A DNA stretch of 64,000 bases, from the NCBI RefSeq assembly GCF_000695795.1, contig NZ_JNCA01000018.1, forward strand, positions 1-64,000. Reading direction: 5' to 3'. Of this stretch, positions 35,125 to 43,797 are shown piece by piece. The position numbers and the translations under genes are program-made. The notes under the pieces were generated by a model. The model saw only the letters and a program-made list of their open reading frames with translations. It did no database searches and had not been told where the DNA came from. Source of the DNA: Flavobacterium seoulense. Its GTDB lineage: Bacteria > Bacteroidota > Bacteroidia > Flavobacteriales > Flavobacteriaceae. How positions within the stretch are numbered: position 1 is the first letter of the stretch; the number at the start of each line of letters is the position of its first letter.

Positions 35125-36990
35125 TTAATATCCGTTATTACCAAACTGAGTCGCATTTGAAATAGCATCTAAGAAAGATCTTGGAATTGGCCTAACAAGG
35201 TGTTTTCCATCAACAAAATTAGTTCCCGCAATAGGATTTGTTTGATCAAGATAAGCTTTATTCAACTTGCCCATACGTTTTAAATCTATCCATCTCATGT
35301 GTTCACCAGTTAACTCTCTGGCTCTTTCTTTTAAAAGAAAATCAACATTTATTTGTGAAGCCAAAACTACCATTTCGTTTTCTCTTGATGTTAAAGCAGC
35401 TCTTTTTCTCAAAGTATTTACATAACCTACAGCTTTATTCTGGTCGTTACCATTTAAAATAGCCGCTTCGGCAGCAATTAGATAAATTTCTCCTAAACGA
35501 ATAATAGGAATATCACCTAACCAATATTGATTACTCTGACAATATAATGCAGCCGAGAATTTTCGCATCGCTGGAAACATATTAATCAAATTAGGATCAT
35601 TTGGGTACAATGCAGGATCTTTATATCTATTTGTTCCCGGTTCAAACAAATCACTTGGATCAGCTACAAGCATTGGCATTTTACTTTTTGTTACAGCATC
35701 TATAGTCCAGTTAGGTGTAAAAACAGCTAATCCTTCGTCATTATTCATATTTACCTGCTCTTCGATTCTTTGAGAATAGAAGTTAACCGCCGGAGCTGCT
35801 TGAGCCAAGGTATTTTTAATTGTGTACCCTACTACAGAAGCATCTTTTTTATAAGCAGTCGCCATGGCTTGCGTAATAGTTTTAGCGGCAGCCGCATAAA
35901 ACTTAAACGTAAATGTTTCAGCAAAACGAGTATCAGCAGGAGATTCTACCGGAGAAAAAACTTCGGTAAGCAAATATTTACTTGGCTTCAACAAACGGCT
36001 GTTTGCTCTTCCATATAAAATACTTGTTGCTCCGGTTCCCCATTCGGCACCTCTGGTTGCTAAATCAGGTAAATAATATTGTCTAGTTCTTCCTCTGTTC
36101 CAAGCTTCTGGATTTAATCCGCTTACGTGATCAATTCCCTGAGTGAATAAAAATTCAGTATTATTTTTATTATTTTGACCACTCCATAATTTAGCAAAAC
36201 CAGATTTAGTATTATCACTCACATACAAAGCAGTATTGTATTTTGAAGGATTATTGATTAATTCCTCAGCTGTTTCAAGAGCTAATTGCGCATACTTTTG
36301 AACTTCGCCTAATCTTGTTCTTTGCAAATACACTTTAGCCAATAAACCATAAGCTGCTTTTTTAGCAATTCTTCCCTGTAATGTTTGCTTTGTTGGAAGA
36401 TGTGTGCAGGCAAATTTTAAATCTTCAATAATCAAATTATAAAATTCCTCCTCAGAACTACGTACTGGTGCATTATCTACTCCTTCTATAATAGATGATT
36501 TTGTTCTTAAAACAACTCCGCCAAATTGCTCTACAAGTAAGAAATTATTAAAAGCTCTTAAAAAATAAGCTTCAGCTAATTTTGCATTTAACTCATCAGT
36601 AGTAGCATATCCTTTTACATCAGTTGCATAATAAATAGCCGTATTACAAAGGTTAATTGTAGAATAAGCCGTTCCCCAAATTACTTTAAGATTTCCATCA
36701 TCAGGATTTAACTGGCTTGCATATTGTGCAAATCCAATTCCTCCACTACCTACATTTTCCCAGGAATCAGTTCCTGCTTCATTTGGCGCTATAAAATCTA
36801 CTTTTCCATATAAGAAATAAAGATTTTCATAACAGCTATCAATCAAACCTTCAAATCCTGATCTTTCACCATAAGATTTGTCTAAAGAAACCGTTGTACG
36901 GTTTTGTTCGTCCAGACTACACGATTGAAATATTCCAATCGAGAGGAATAAAAAGACGATTGCTAATTTTTGATTTATATTTTTCTTCAT
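35125..36990 (-). CDS. SusD/RagB-family glycan-binding lipoprotein
   Basis: Surface lipoprotein that caps the SusC channel and binds the oligosaccharide for uptake. The protein of 621 residues begins MKKNINQKL at 36990; an upstream in-frame ATG within susC would add 23 unrelated residues. The lipobox cysteine is Cys24 in IFQSC. Then come SusD-like_3 N-terminal helices (TPR-like) and the C-terminal SusD/RagB domain, with RLGEIYLIAAEAAI and the closing ERARELTGEHMRWIDLKRMGKL motif typical of the family. The gene starts 4 bases after susC. Confidence 0.94.
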   Translation of the reverse strand: MKKNINQKLAIVFLFLSIGIFQSCSLDEQNRTTVSLDKSYGERSGFEGLIDSCYENLYFLYGKVDFIAPNEAGTDSWENVGSGGIGFAQYASQLNPDDGNLKVIWGTAYSTINLCNTAIYYATDVKGYATTDELNAKLAEAYFLRAFNNFLLVEQFGGVVLRTKSSIIEGVDNAPVRSSEEEFYNLIIEDLKFACTHLPTKQTLQGRIAKKAAYGLLAKVYLQRTRLGEVQKYAQLALETAEELINNPSKYNTALYVSDNTKSGFAKLWSGQNNKNNTEFLFTQGIDHVSGLNPEAWNRGRTRQYYLPDLATRGAEWGTGATSILYGRANSRLLKPSKYLLTEVFSPVESPADTRFAETFTFKFYAAAAKTITQAMATAYKKDASVVGYTIKNTLAQAAPAVNFYSQRIEEQVNMNNDEGLAVFTPNWTIDAVTKSKMPMLVADPSDLFEPGTNRYKDPALYPNDPNLINMFPAMRKFSAALYCQSNQYWLGDIPIIRLGEIYLIAAEAAILNGNDQNKAVGYVNTLRKRAALTSRENEMVVLASQINVDFLLKERARELTGEHMRWIDLKRMGKLNKAYLDQTNPIAGTNFVDGKHLVRPIPRSFLDAISNATQFGNNGY

Positions 36991-36994
36991 AATG

Positions 36995-39900
36995 TTACAA
37001 TGATAAATTGATACCGAAAACAACTTGTTTAAATAATGGGAATGAATCTGATCCTCCATTTTCAGGATCTACATCTTTCAATAAATGACTACGGCTAAAT
37101 ACAAACGGATTGTAAGTAGTTCCATAAAGTCTCATACTACTTAAACCTACTCTTTTAAGAAACTCTTCAGGCATTGAATAACCTAATGTGATATTCTTAA
37201 TCTTGATATAAGAACCATCAACTAATTCTAAAGCCGATTGAAATTGCGTATTAAAACTTCCGCCTGGTCTTGGGAAATCATTAGTAGGATTATCAGCAGT
37301 CCAATAACTGTAAGTTTCAGGCTGCGCTTCTCTGTTCCAATAACCTAGAACCTGAGCACGCATCATATTTCCATATCTACCGTTTACAAATACGGTAAGG
37401 TCGAAATTTTTATACTTAAACGTATTTTGAACTCCAAAGAAATAATCAGGAACGGTATTCCCCACAATCATTCTGTCTTTAGTAGAATAAACGTGTACTC
37501 CATTATCCGAAACTCCATTAGCATCAAATTGTTCTACTGTTTGTAACTTAATATCTCCTGGTTTTGCTCCATACAAAGCTGCTTCGGCTTCCTGACCTAA
37601 TTGCCAGATTCCAATTTTTTTATAATCATAAAAAACACCTCCCGAAGCCGGAGTTTCTCCTATAAACAAACCTTCAGAAATTAATTGGCTAACTGTTAAA
37701 TTTCCTAAGTCAATTTCAGTTAATTTTTCTTTAGCTGTAGTAAAAGTGAATGAAGTATTCCATTTGAAATTTTCCTTGTCGATATTTCTTGTACTTACAG
37801 CTATTTCAAATCCTCTGTTTTCAGAAGTAGCTATATTAGACGTTTTCTTATATGGAGTTTTAGCATCAAAACCTCCTGAACTGGTTGGTAAACGACGATC
37901 CCATAAAATACCATCTGTTTTTGTCCAATAGTATTCTGCTGCAATATCAATTCGGTTTTTCAAGATAGCAAAATCCAAACCTAAATTGGTATTTGTTGAC
38001 CTTTCCCAAGTTAAATCAGGATTTGAAATATGCTCTGTAGGTGTATAAAGAGGCAAAACCGTGGTTCCTCCAAGAGATAAGTTACTTACCTTTGTTGCAG
38101 TACGTGTTAAACTAGAATACGGATCAATATTAGCTGTTCCTGAAATACCATGTCCTAATCTTAATTTTAAATTATCTAACCATGAGCTGGCATTTCTCAT
38201 AAAACCTTCTTCGCTAATACGCCAGGCAACAGAAGCTGATGGAAATGACGACCATTTATTACCCACAGCTAACTGAGAAACTCCATCCCAACGATTAGTT
38301 AATTGTAAAAGATATTTCCCTTTAAAACTATAATTCATACGTCCGGCAAAAGACATTCTATTAGTCTGACTAAAACTATTGATTCTTGTAGTAAGATTTT
38401 TTATTGATCCCATATTATAAAATTGGAAATCATCATAATCCAAACCATTTCCAGCTAATGATGTACCTTCATTTCTACTGTCTGCCCATGAAGAAATTCC
38501 CGTAAGTGTAAAATCATGGTCAGTAGCCACCTTAAAATTATAGTTAAGAATATTTTCCCAGATATAACTATATGAAAAACTAGTATCATAACTCGCTTCA
38601 CTTGCTGTTCTACCTTCTGAAAGTAAATTATAAGAGTTTTTATTTTGAAAAGTACCCGTTCTGCTATTTGAAAACTGAGTTCCTAAATTAGATCTCAACT
38701 TTAAGTTTTTAACAAATTCAAACTCAAAATAAGGGTTAAACTGCACATTAAAACTTTTTCCCTCGTTAACAAAAGCTCCCGGATAATTATTTGCCAAAAG
38801 ACTCACATTATTAGGATCTCCTTCTAAAGGAAAAAGATTAACAACGCCATTTTCATCAAATGGTATTCCTAAAGGATACACGGCATATGCTTTATTAATT
38901 CTACTATTAGTCGTATTATTATTACGATAGTTTAAAATTAACTGAAAACCAGTTTTAAATTTATCACTAAATTTTACCTCAAGTCCTCCTCTTGAATTCA
39001 AAATTGTAGTTTCATCGTTTTCATAGATTCCTTTCTCACCTACTAATCCCATTGACATATATCCCTGAACTTTTTCAGAACCTCCTCTAATAGAAAGATG
39101 GTGATTTTGCTGTGCGCCTACTTTAAGGGTTTCATCAATCCAATCTACCCATTGTCCTTTTTCGATAGCGGCTATACCGGCTGCATTCAATCCTAAATCA
39201 GTCAAATTTGTAGCTTGATATCCATTGTCTAAAAAGAAACGGTCTCTTTTATAATTCAGCCATTTCTCACCTGTAAGCGGCTTAGGAAAAGATGAAAATC
39301 CGTTTAATCCATAGTAGCTATTCAAATCAATTTGTACTTTTCCTGATTTAGCCTTTTTAGTAGTAATAATAATTACACCATTGGCTCCGGCCGAACCATA
39401 AATAGCTGTAGAAGAAGCGTCTTTTAAAACATCGATAGACTCAATATCATTTGCATTCAAATTATTAATGCTCGACGGAATTCCGTCTACAATGTACAAT
39501 GGACTTTGGCTTGCTGTTAACGATCTGTTCCCTCTTAACAATACCGCTGGCGAAGTTCCTGCTTTTCCTGATCCACGCTGAATATCTAAACCTGATACCC
39601 TTCCTTGCAAAGCTTCCATAGGACTTGTTACCGGACTTAAAACAATATCAGTCGATTTTACTGAAGCCACAGCTCCTGTTAAATCTTTTTTCTTTACCGT
39701 TCCATATCCCACAACCACTACTTCGTTAAGTGCCTGAGAAGATTCTTTCAGTGTAATTTTAAAATCAGTTCTGTTTTCTATTGGTAATTCTACAGTATCA
39801 AATCCTATAAAAGAAACGACTAAAACCTTAGCTGCATCATCTACACGAATACTGAACTTACCGTCTAAATCAGTCGAAGTACTGTTGTTTGTTCCTTTAA

Positions 39901-40378
39901 CAAGTACACTAGCTCCGGGAAGTGAAAGTCCGGCTGCATCTACTACAACTCCGCTAAGTACTTTTTGTTGCTGATCGTCAATTGCAGTGTAATTATCCTC
40001 AATATCGTCTTCGTTTTTTGATTTTTGTAAAACTATTTGGTTACTAACAAGCGCATACGAAATATTAAGTGGTTTTAATATTTTAGAAAGTACGGTAGAC
40101 AAAAGTTCATTATAAGCCTTAACACTAACTTTTTTATCTGAAGCTGTTATCCTCGAATTATATGAAAATTTCACATTAGCCGATTTACTCAGTTCTGTTA
40201 AGGCACTACTTAAATCCATATCAGTGATCGATATAGTTACTTTAGTATCCAGTTTTCCTTGTCCGTTTACACTATTTGCAAAAGTAACGGTCGAAAAAAT
40301 AAGCGCTAATACAAATTGATAAAATGTCATCTTCATGAGTCGGATTAGTAATCGTTGTTTTACTAGGTTTTTTTTCAT
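36995..40378 (-). CDS. SusC/RagA-family TonB-dependent transporter with STN domain
   Basis: Outer-membrane TonB-dependent channel for oligosaccharides, 1127 residues. Domains in order: signal region (about 15-40), STN signalling domain (about 46-118), CarboxypepD_reg-like beta-sandwich (about 140-215), TonB plug beginning at VVVGYGTVKKKDLTGAV (about 221) and a 22-strand barrel to the C-terminus. The STN domain lets the transporter signal to the FecR anti-sigma factor, which is encoded directly upstream with an ECF sigma factor. Substrate presence would thus induce the locus by trans-envelope signalling. Confidence 0.95.
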   Translation of the reverse strand: MKKNLVKQRLLIRLMKMTFYQFVLALIFSTVTFANSVNGQGKLDTKVTISITDMDLSSALTELSKSANVKFSYNSRITASDKKVSVKAYNELLSTVLSKILKPLNISYALVSNQIVLQKSKNEDDIEDNYTAIDDQQQKVLSGVVVDAAGLSLPGASVLVKGTNNSTSTDLDGKFSIRVDDAAKVLVVSFIGFDTVELPIENRTDFKITLKESSQALNEVVVVGYGTVKKKDLTGAVASVKSTDIVLSPVTSPMEALQGRVSGLDIQRGSGKAGTSPAVLLRGNRSLTASQSPLYIVDGIPSSINNLNANDIESIDVLKDASSTAIYGSAGANGVIIITTKKAKSGKVQIDLNSYYGLNGFSSFPKPLTGEKWLNYKRDRFFLDNGYQATNLTDLGLNAAGIAAIEKGQWVDWIDETLKVGAQQNHHLSIRGGSEKVQGYMSMGLVGEKGIYENDETTILNSRGGLEVKFSDKFKTGFQLILNYRNNNTTNSRINKAYAVYPLGIPFDENGVVNLFPLEGDPNNVSLLANNYPGAFVNEGKSFNVQFNPYFEFEFVKNLKLRSNLGTQFSNSRTGTFQNKNSYNLLSEGRTASEASYDTSFSYSYIWENILNYNFKVATDHDFTLTGISSWADSRNEGTSLAGNGLDYDDFQFYNMGSIKNLTTRINSFSQTNRMSFAGRMNYSFKGKYLLQLTNRWDGVSQLAVGNKWSSFPSASVAWRISEEGFMRNASSWLDNLKLRLGHGISGTANIDPYSSLTRTATKVSNLSLGGTTVLPLYTPTEHISNPDLTWERSTNTNLGLDFAILKNRIDIAAEYYWTKTDGILWDRRLPTSSGGFDAKTPYKKTSNIATSENRGFEIAVSTRNIDKENFKWNTSFTFTTAKEKLTEIDLGNLTVSQLISEGLFIGETPASGGVFYDYKKIGIWQLGQEAEAALYGAKPGDIKLQTVEQFDANGVSDNGVHVYSTKDRMIVGNTVPDYFFGVQNTFKYKNFDLTVFVNGRYGNMMRAQVLGYWNREAQPETYSYWTADNPTNDFPRPGGSFNTQFQSALELVDGSYIKIKNITLGYSMPEEFLKRVGLSSMRLYGTTYNPFVFSRSHLLKDVDPENGGSDSFPLFKQVVFGINLSL

Positions 40379-40465
40379 AATTTTGATTGGTTTTTATTAA
40401 TACTATTTGAGGGTATTTAAGAAACAATTCAAACCCACTTTGCAGAGTGAGTATGAAAACTTTAG

Positions 40466-40502
40466 GCGTCGAATATGTTGCAGCATATCGGCGCTTTTTT
40501 TA
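40466..40502 (+). terminator. Plus-strand terminator between susC and fecR; possible antisense RNA end
   Basis: On the plus strand, GCGTCGAATATG (40466-40477) folds with CATATCGGCGC (40484-40494), with one mismatch and one bulge, around TTGCAG, and is followed by TTTTTT and more T-rich sequence. Read on the minus strand the same hairpin is followed by CTAAAG, so it is not a good terminator for fecR. All annotated genes here run on the minus strand, so it would end an antisense transcript over the susC leader. Confidence 0.6.
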
Positions 40503-40515
40503 TTTTATTGATACA

Positions 40516-41616
40516 TTAATTACATCCTTTAGACAAAATGGTTATTTGATTTCCATTCATGGTATAGCTGGAATTCTCACTAATACTTTTACAAATAATT
40601 TTTAGTTTTTCTGGTAAAGGCTGATCGCTTAAAGAGGTAGTTAAATGACAATTCTTTAATTCTTTTTTTGGAAAATCTATTTCTACAGAATAAGCCTGCT
40701 CTATGGTTTTAAAAATTTGCGCCACTGGTATATCAGTAAACTCAAAACTAAGCTGCTCAATACTTTGAACCGAATTATTGATAGATTTATCTTTTGTAAT
40801 ATCAGTAATTTTGTCAAAAGTTTGATTTTTACGCTCAAAACGCAACGCCTGATTCGGCAATAAAACCATTTCTTTTTGATTCATTTTTTTCGAATTCACT
40901 TCAACCTTGCCGGTTCTTACTAAAACTTCCACGTCAGATTGTTCTGCATAGGCTTTTATTCGAAAACTAGTCCCTACTACTTTAGTTACGATTTCATTAG
41001 CATGAACAAAAAATGGTTTTTTTGGATTTTTACTAATTTCGAAAAAAGCTTCACCTGACAAATACACATTTCTTTCGTTCCCTCTAAAAATTTTAGGATA
41101 ACTCAGCTTACTTTTAGGTTGCAATAAAACTGAACTTCCATCAGACAAAGTGATAATTTGTGGTTTATTTGAATTATTAATTTGTTCTAACAAACCATCG
41201 TCATCAGTATTAGCAATGATTTGTTCATAATAAGAATTTCCTTTTTCAACAAAATAATTATTGTAGGTATAAAAAGAAAGTAATCCAATAACTAATACGG
41301 CGGCCACTTTTTTAAACCAGCTTGTATTCCATAACTGAATTATTTTTTGTTCCATTTTGCGTTCCTGCTCTACTTTTTCAATTTTCATCCAGGTTTTTTG
41401 CAATGCAGCATCTACTTCATCTGGAGACACATTCGATTCTGAAACTTTCATAGCTAACAACCATAAACGGGCTTCTTCAACAAGCTTTGCACGGCTAGGA
41501 TGCTCAAGAGTCCATTCTTCCCAGCCATCATGATCATTTCCTGACTTCATCCACAATCGGAACGATTCGTCAGCCAAAAAATCTTCTATTTCAATATATT
41601 GATTACGTTCTTTCAT
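40516..41616 (-). CDS. FecR-family anti-sigma factor
   Basis: Inner-membrane regulator that holds the ECF sigma factor and receives the signal from the SusC STN domain. The 366 residues have a cytoplasmic N-terminal part with the sigma-binding region (about 1-100), one membrane helix (about 102-119), a periplasmic FecR domain (about 155-250, with ITLSDGSSVLLQP and GEAFFEI) and a C-terminal DUF4974 domain (about 290-365). The order sigma factor, FecR, SusC, SusD on one strand is the classical arrangement. Confidence 0.95.
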   Translation of the reverse strand: MKERNQYIEIEDFLADESFRLWMKSGNDHDGWEEWTLEHPSRAKLVEEARLWLLAMKVSESNVSPDEVDAALQKTWMKIEKVEQERKMEQKIIQLWNTSWFKKVAAVLVIGLLSFYTYNNYFVEKGNSYYEQIIANTDDDGLLEQINNSNKPQIITLSDGSSVLLQPKSKLSYPKIFRGNERNVYLSGEAFFEISKNPKKPFFVHANEIVTKVVGTSFRIKAYAEQSDVEVLVRTGKVEVNSKKMNQKEMVLLPNQALRFERKNQTFDKITDITKDKSINNSVQSIEQLSFEFTDIPVAQIFKTIEQAYSVEIDFPKKELKNCHLTTSLSDQPLPEKLKIICKSISENSSYTMNGNQITILSKGCN

Positions 41617-41697
41617 TTTTCAAAGTGTTTATACTATCATTAAGGACAGCCACTATATTAGATACTCATTAATTACAGCTTTTCTTACTCAAAAAAA

Positions 41698-42312
41698 TTA
41701 TATCCAGTTAGTCAATAACATTATAAGCAACACAAAACTCCCTTTCCATTCTTTACGAATGTATAATATGGCACGATGTAATAAATTACTAGCCGATTGA
41801 TAATTGACATTTAATACCCCTGCAACTTCGTCAACGCTCAAACCATGATGGTATCTTAAAAACAAAGCTTCTTTTTGTCTTGCCGGCAAAAAATTGAGCA
41901 CCTTATTTAAATGTTTTACTTTTCCTTCCGTTAATTCGTCAGAAATTAATTGTTGCTCTACCGAAAAATCAAACAAAAAAGCAATTGCATCTACCGATTT
42001 TGATTTATTAAAAACCTTGTCACGCTCCTTCGATCTTACAATTCGTTTGCGTACACAAGACAACAAATAAGCCTTCACCACTACTGTATCGCTAAGACTG
42101 TTTCTATACACCCAGATATCAGTAAAAACATCCTGAACACAGTCCTGAGTTTTTTCTGAAAAAGGAGAAAACGAATTTCCATAGCGAATTAAATAACTGT
42201 AGTATCTTTTAAAAAGAGTCGAAAATGCTTTTTCATCTCCAGCTTTCATTGCTAACCACAGCTCATTGTCATCAAGAACCACATTATGTAAAATTTGATT
42301 TTTCAAATCCAA
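41698..42312 (-). CDS. ECF-type RNA polymerase sigma factor
   Basis: Sigma-70-family extracytoplasmic-function factor of the Bacteroidetes FecI-like group. The 204 residues have region 2 (about 28-95, with FKRYYSYLIRYG and DCVQDVFTDIWVYR) and region 4 (about 135-195, with LPARQKEALFLRYHHGLSVDEVAGVL forming the -35-binding HTH). A hydrophobic C-terminal tail ends in LLIMLLTNWI, a common feature in this group. It lies 81 bases upstream of fecR and probably activates the susCD promoter. Confidence 0.95.
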   Translation of the reverse strand: MDLKNQILHNVVLDDNELWLAMKAGDEKAFSTLFKRYYSYLIRYGNSFSPFSEKTQDCVQDVFTDIWVYRNSLSDTVVVKAYLLSCVRKRIVRSKERDKVFNKSKSVDAIAFLFDFSVEQQLISDELTEGKVKHLNKVLNFLPARQKEALFLRYHHGLSVDEVAGVLNVNYQSASNLLHRAILYIRKEWKGSFVLLIMLLTNWI

Positions 42313-42624
42313 AAATTATTATTTTTTATTATTTCTTACTAGTAAGAAACATCGTTTTGCTTTTACAAATTTATAAAGAAGAGTTGCTGTTTTCAGGAAC
42401 AACTCTTCCTTAACCAAACTAACATGACTAACCAAATCACATTTACAAAAAGATCTTTTATTCATAAAGGACAAGGTTTTTATTATATACTCATTAAATT
42501 ATATATTTTTTTTCATTTCATATAAAAATATACTAATTCAATTTTAATTACCACAAAATAAAGACTATTTCAACCATACTTTTCGCATTCAAAAAAATAA
42601 AAAATAAATTTTGTAAACACTTAA
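42313..42624. other. Divergent regulatory region between the ECF sigma gene and the acetate module
   Basis: About 310 AT-rich bases separating the minus-strand PUL from the plus-strand acetate genes. It holds a TAAATTTG -7 box for the sigma factor (minus strand, 42373-42366) and a 9-bp inverted repeat just upstream of it (GAAGAGTTG at 42378-42386 with CAACTCTTC at 42400-42408), which could be an operator. The remaining part up to 42624 is low-complexity A/T DNA with no coding potential that I can see. Confidence 0.55.
42366..42373 (-). promoter_or_regulatory. Bacteroidetes -7 element for the ECF sigma gene
   Basis: TAAATTTG on the minus strand fits TAnnTTTG, 53 bases upstream of the sigma factor ATG. 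The inverted repeat at 42378-42408 covers the place where the -33 region would lie. Confidence 0.5.
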
Positions 42625-42636
42625 TTGCTAAAATAC

Positions 42637-42644
42637 TATATTTA
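42637..42644 (+). promoter_or_regulatory. Weak -7 element for the acetate-module regulator
   Basis: TATATTTA matches TAnnTTTG at seven of eight positions, with a TTG 23 bases upstream at 42611-42613. It precedes the ATG at 42661 by 16 bases, which supports that ATG over the TTG at 42625. Confidence 0.4.
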
Positions 42645-42660
42645 TGCAAATTTTATATAC

Positions 42661-43080
42661 ATGGAAGATATCAGCTGCCCAAAATGCCAGAATAATAAGA
42701 TCGTAAAAAGCGGAATAATCAACGATAAGCAAAGGTATTTATGTAAAAATTGCAACTACTTTTTTACAGTAAATAAGATTGGAAAAAAAATTGACGATTA
42801 TTATGTTACCAAAGCTTTGCAACTTTACCTTGAAGGATTGAGTTATAGGGAAATTGAAAGAATTCTAGGTGTATCACATGTAAGTATAAGCAACTGGATA
42901 AAATCTTTCAATATAAAAAAGCCAGCTAATACCAATTATCACCCAACATACAAAATACTAAATCACTTAGAGCTAGTTGAATACATTAAGAAAAAAGAAA
43001 CCATATCAGGTGCAGGAATGATTATTACGGAGCTGGGCGATAAGTTCATGCTTATAAAGTGGGAACGTTTTAAAAAGTAA
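42661..43080 (+). CDS. IS1/IS1595-like zinc-finger and HTH DNA-binding protein
   Basis: A 139-residue protein similar to the N-terminal part of IS1-type transposases. It has a CxxC...CxxC zinc ribbon (Cys6, Cys9, Cys28, Cys31) and a helix-turn-helix (about 51-83, GLSYREIERILGVSHVSISNWI). The DDE catalytic domain is absent, no terminal inverted repeats are seen, and the remaining 55 residues form a small C-terminal domain. This makes a domesticated transcription factor more likely than a mobile element. It is the first gene of the acetate-use cluster, so it may regulate it. The ATG at 42661 is preferred over a TTG at 42625. Confidence 0.82.
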   Translation: MEDISCPKCQNNKIVKSGIINDKQRYLCKNCNYFFTVNKIGKKIDDYYVTKALQLYLEGLSYREIERILGVSHVSISNWIKSFNIKKPANTNYHPTYKILNHLELVEYIKKKETISGAGMIITELGDKFMLIKWERFKK

Positions 43081-43184
43081 CTATAGTATTAACACATATA
43101 TATACCTCATTTTTTTATGTAATTTAAAAAACTGAATTTGCTACTCTATTTAACCAAAATTAACCTTAAAATTTTTAAACCATT

Positions 43185-43745
43185 ATGGAACAAATACTAA
43201 AAGACACCACTGCCAATCCGGCACCACTAGGACTTTTTGGCTTCGGAATGACCACAATTCTACTGAACATTCACAATGCAGGTTTTTTCGAACTCAATGC
43301 AATGATTATGGGAATGGGAATATTCTTTGGAGGAACCCAACAGGTTATTGCCGGAATTATGGAATGGAAAAAAGGAAATGGTTTTGCTATGGCAGCATTT
43401 ACTTCTTATGGTTTCTTTTGGTTATCCCTTGTTGCTTTGTGGCTACTTCCATTAATAGGAGTTACAAAACCTGATGGTGCTTCAATGGGATCTTATTTAG
43501 GAATGTGGGGATTATTTACATTCGCTTTTTTCATAGGAACATTAAACGGTAACACAATTGGTAAACTTATTTTTGGCTCACTAGTAATTCTTTTTGGATT
43601 ATTATCAGCGGCAAGTTTTACAGGAAGCGAACAAATTCATACCATTGCAGGTTACGAAGGAATTTTATGCGGATTTTTTGCTTTTTATGAAGCAGCTGCC
43701 ATTGTAATTAATGAAAAACTAGGTAGACAAGTTTTACCTTTATAA
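43185..43745 (+). CDS. satP: Acetate uptake transporter (AceTr, GPR1/FUN34/YaaH family)
   Basis: Inner-membrane acetate/succinate channel or proton symporter. The 186 residues contain six hydrophobic segments and the family signature NPAPLGL at 11-17, with the FAIYE-like FFAFYEAAAI near the end. The length is standard. It lies 104 bases after the zinc-finger/HTH gene and is followed by a terminator before the symporter-kinase genes. Together with acetyl-CoA synthetase 3 kb downstream, it points to acetate assimilation. Confidence 0.93.
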   Translation: MEQILKDTTANPAPLGLFGFGMTTILLNIHNAGFFELNAMIMGMGIFFGGTQQVIAGIMEWKKGNGFAMAAFTSYGFFWLSLVALWLLPLIGVTKPDGASMGSYLGMWGLFTFAFFIGTLNGNTIGKLIFGSLVILFGLLSAASFTGSEQIHTIAGYEGILCGFFAFYEAAAIVINEKLGRQVLPL

Positions 43746-43754
43746 TAACAACAC

Positions 43755-43792
43755 ACAATAGCCTTAGTAATTTAAGGCTATTGTCTTTTTTA
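43755..43792 (+). terminator. Terminator after the acetate transporter
   Basis: A perfect 12-bp stem (43755-43766 with 43773-43784) around a 6-base loop, followed by CTTTTTT. It lies only 6 bases before the ATG of the next gene, so it could also modulate read-through into the symporter-kinase operon. Confidence 0.85.
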
Positions 43793-43797
43793 GTTCA

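Noticed and set aside
40466..40502. Terminator of fecR on the minus strand
   Set aside because: The hairpin is followed by CTAAAG on the minus strand, with the T run on the plus side only. I therefore list it as a plus-strand terminator.
42661..43080. Active IS1-family insertion sequence
   Set aside because: No DDE catalytic domain, no second frame typical of IS1, and no terminal inverted repeats or target duplication around it.
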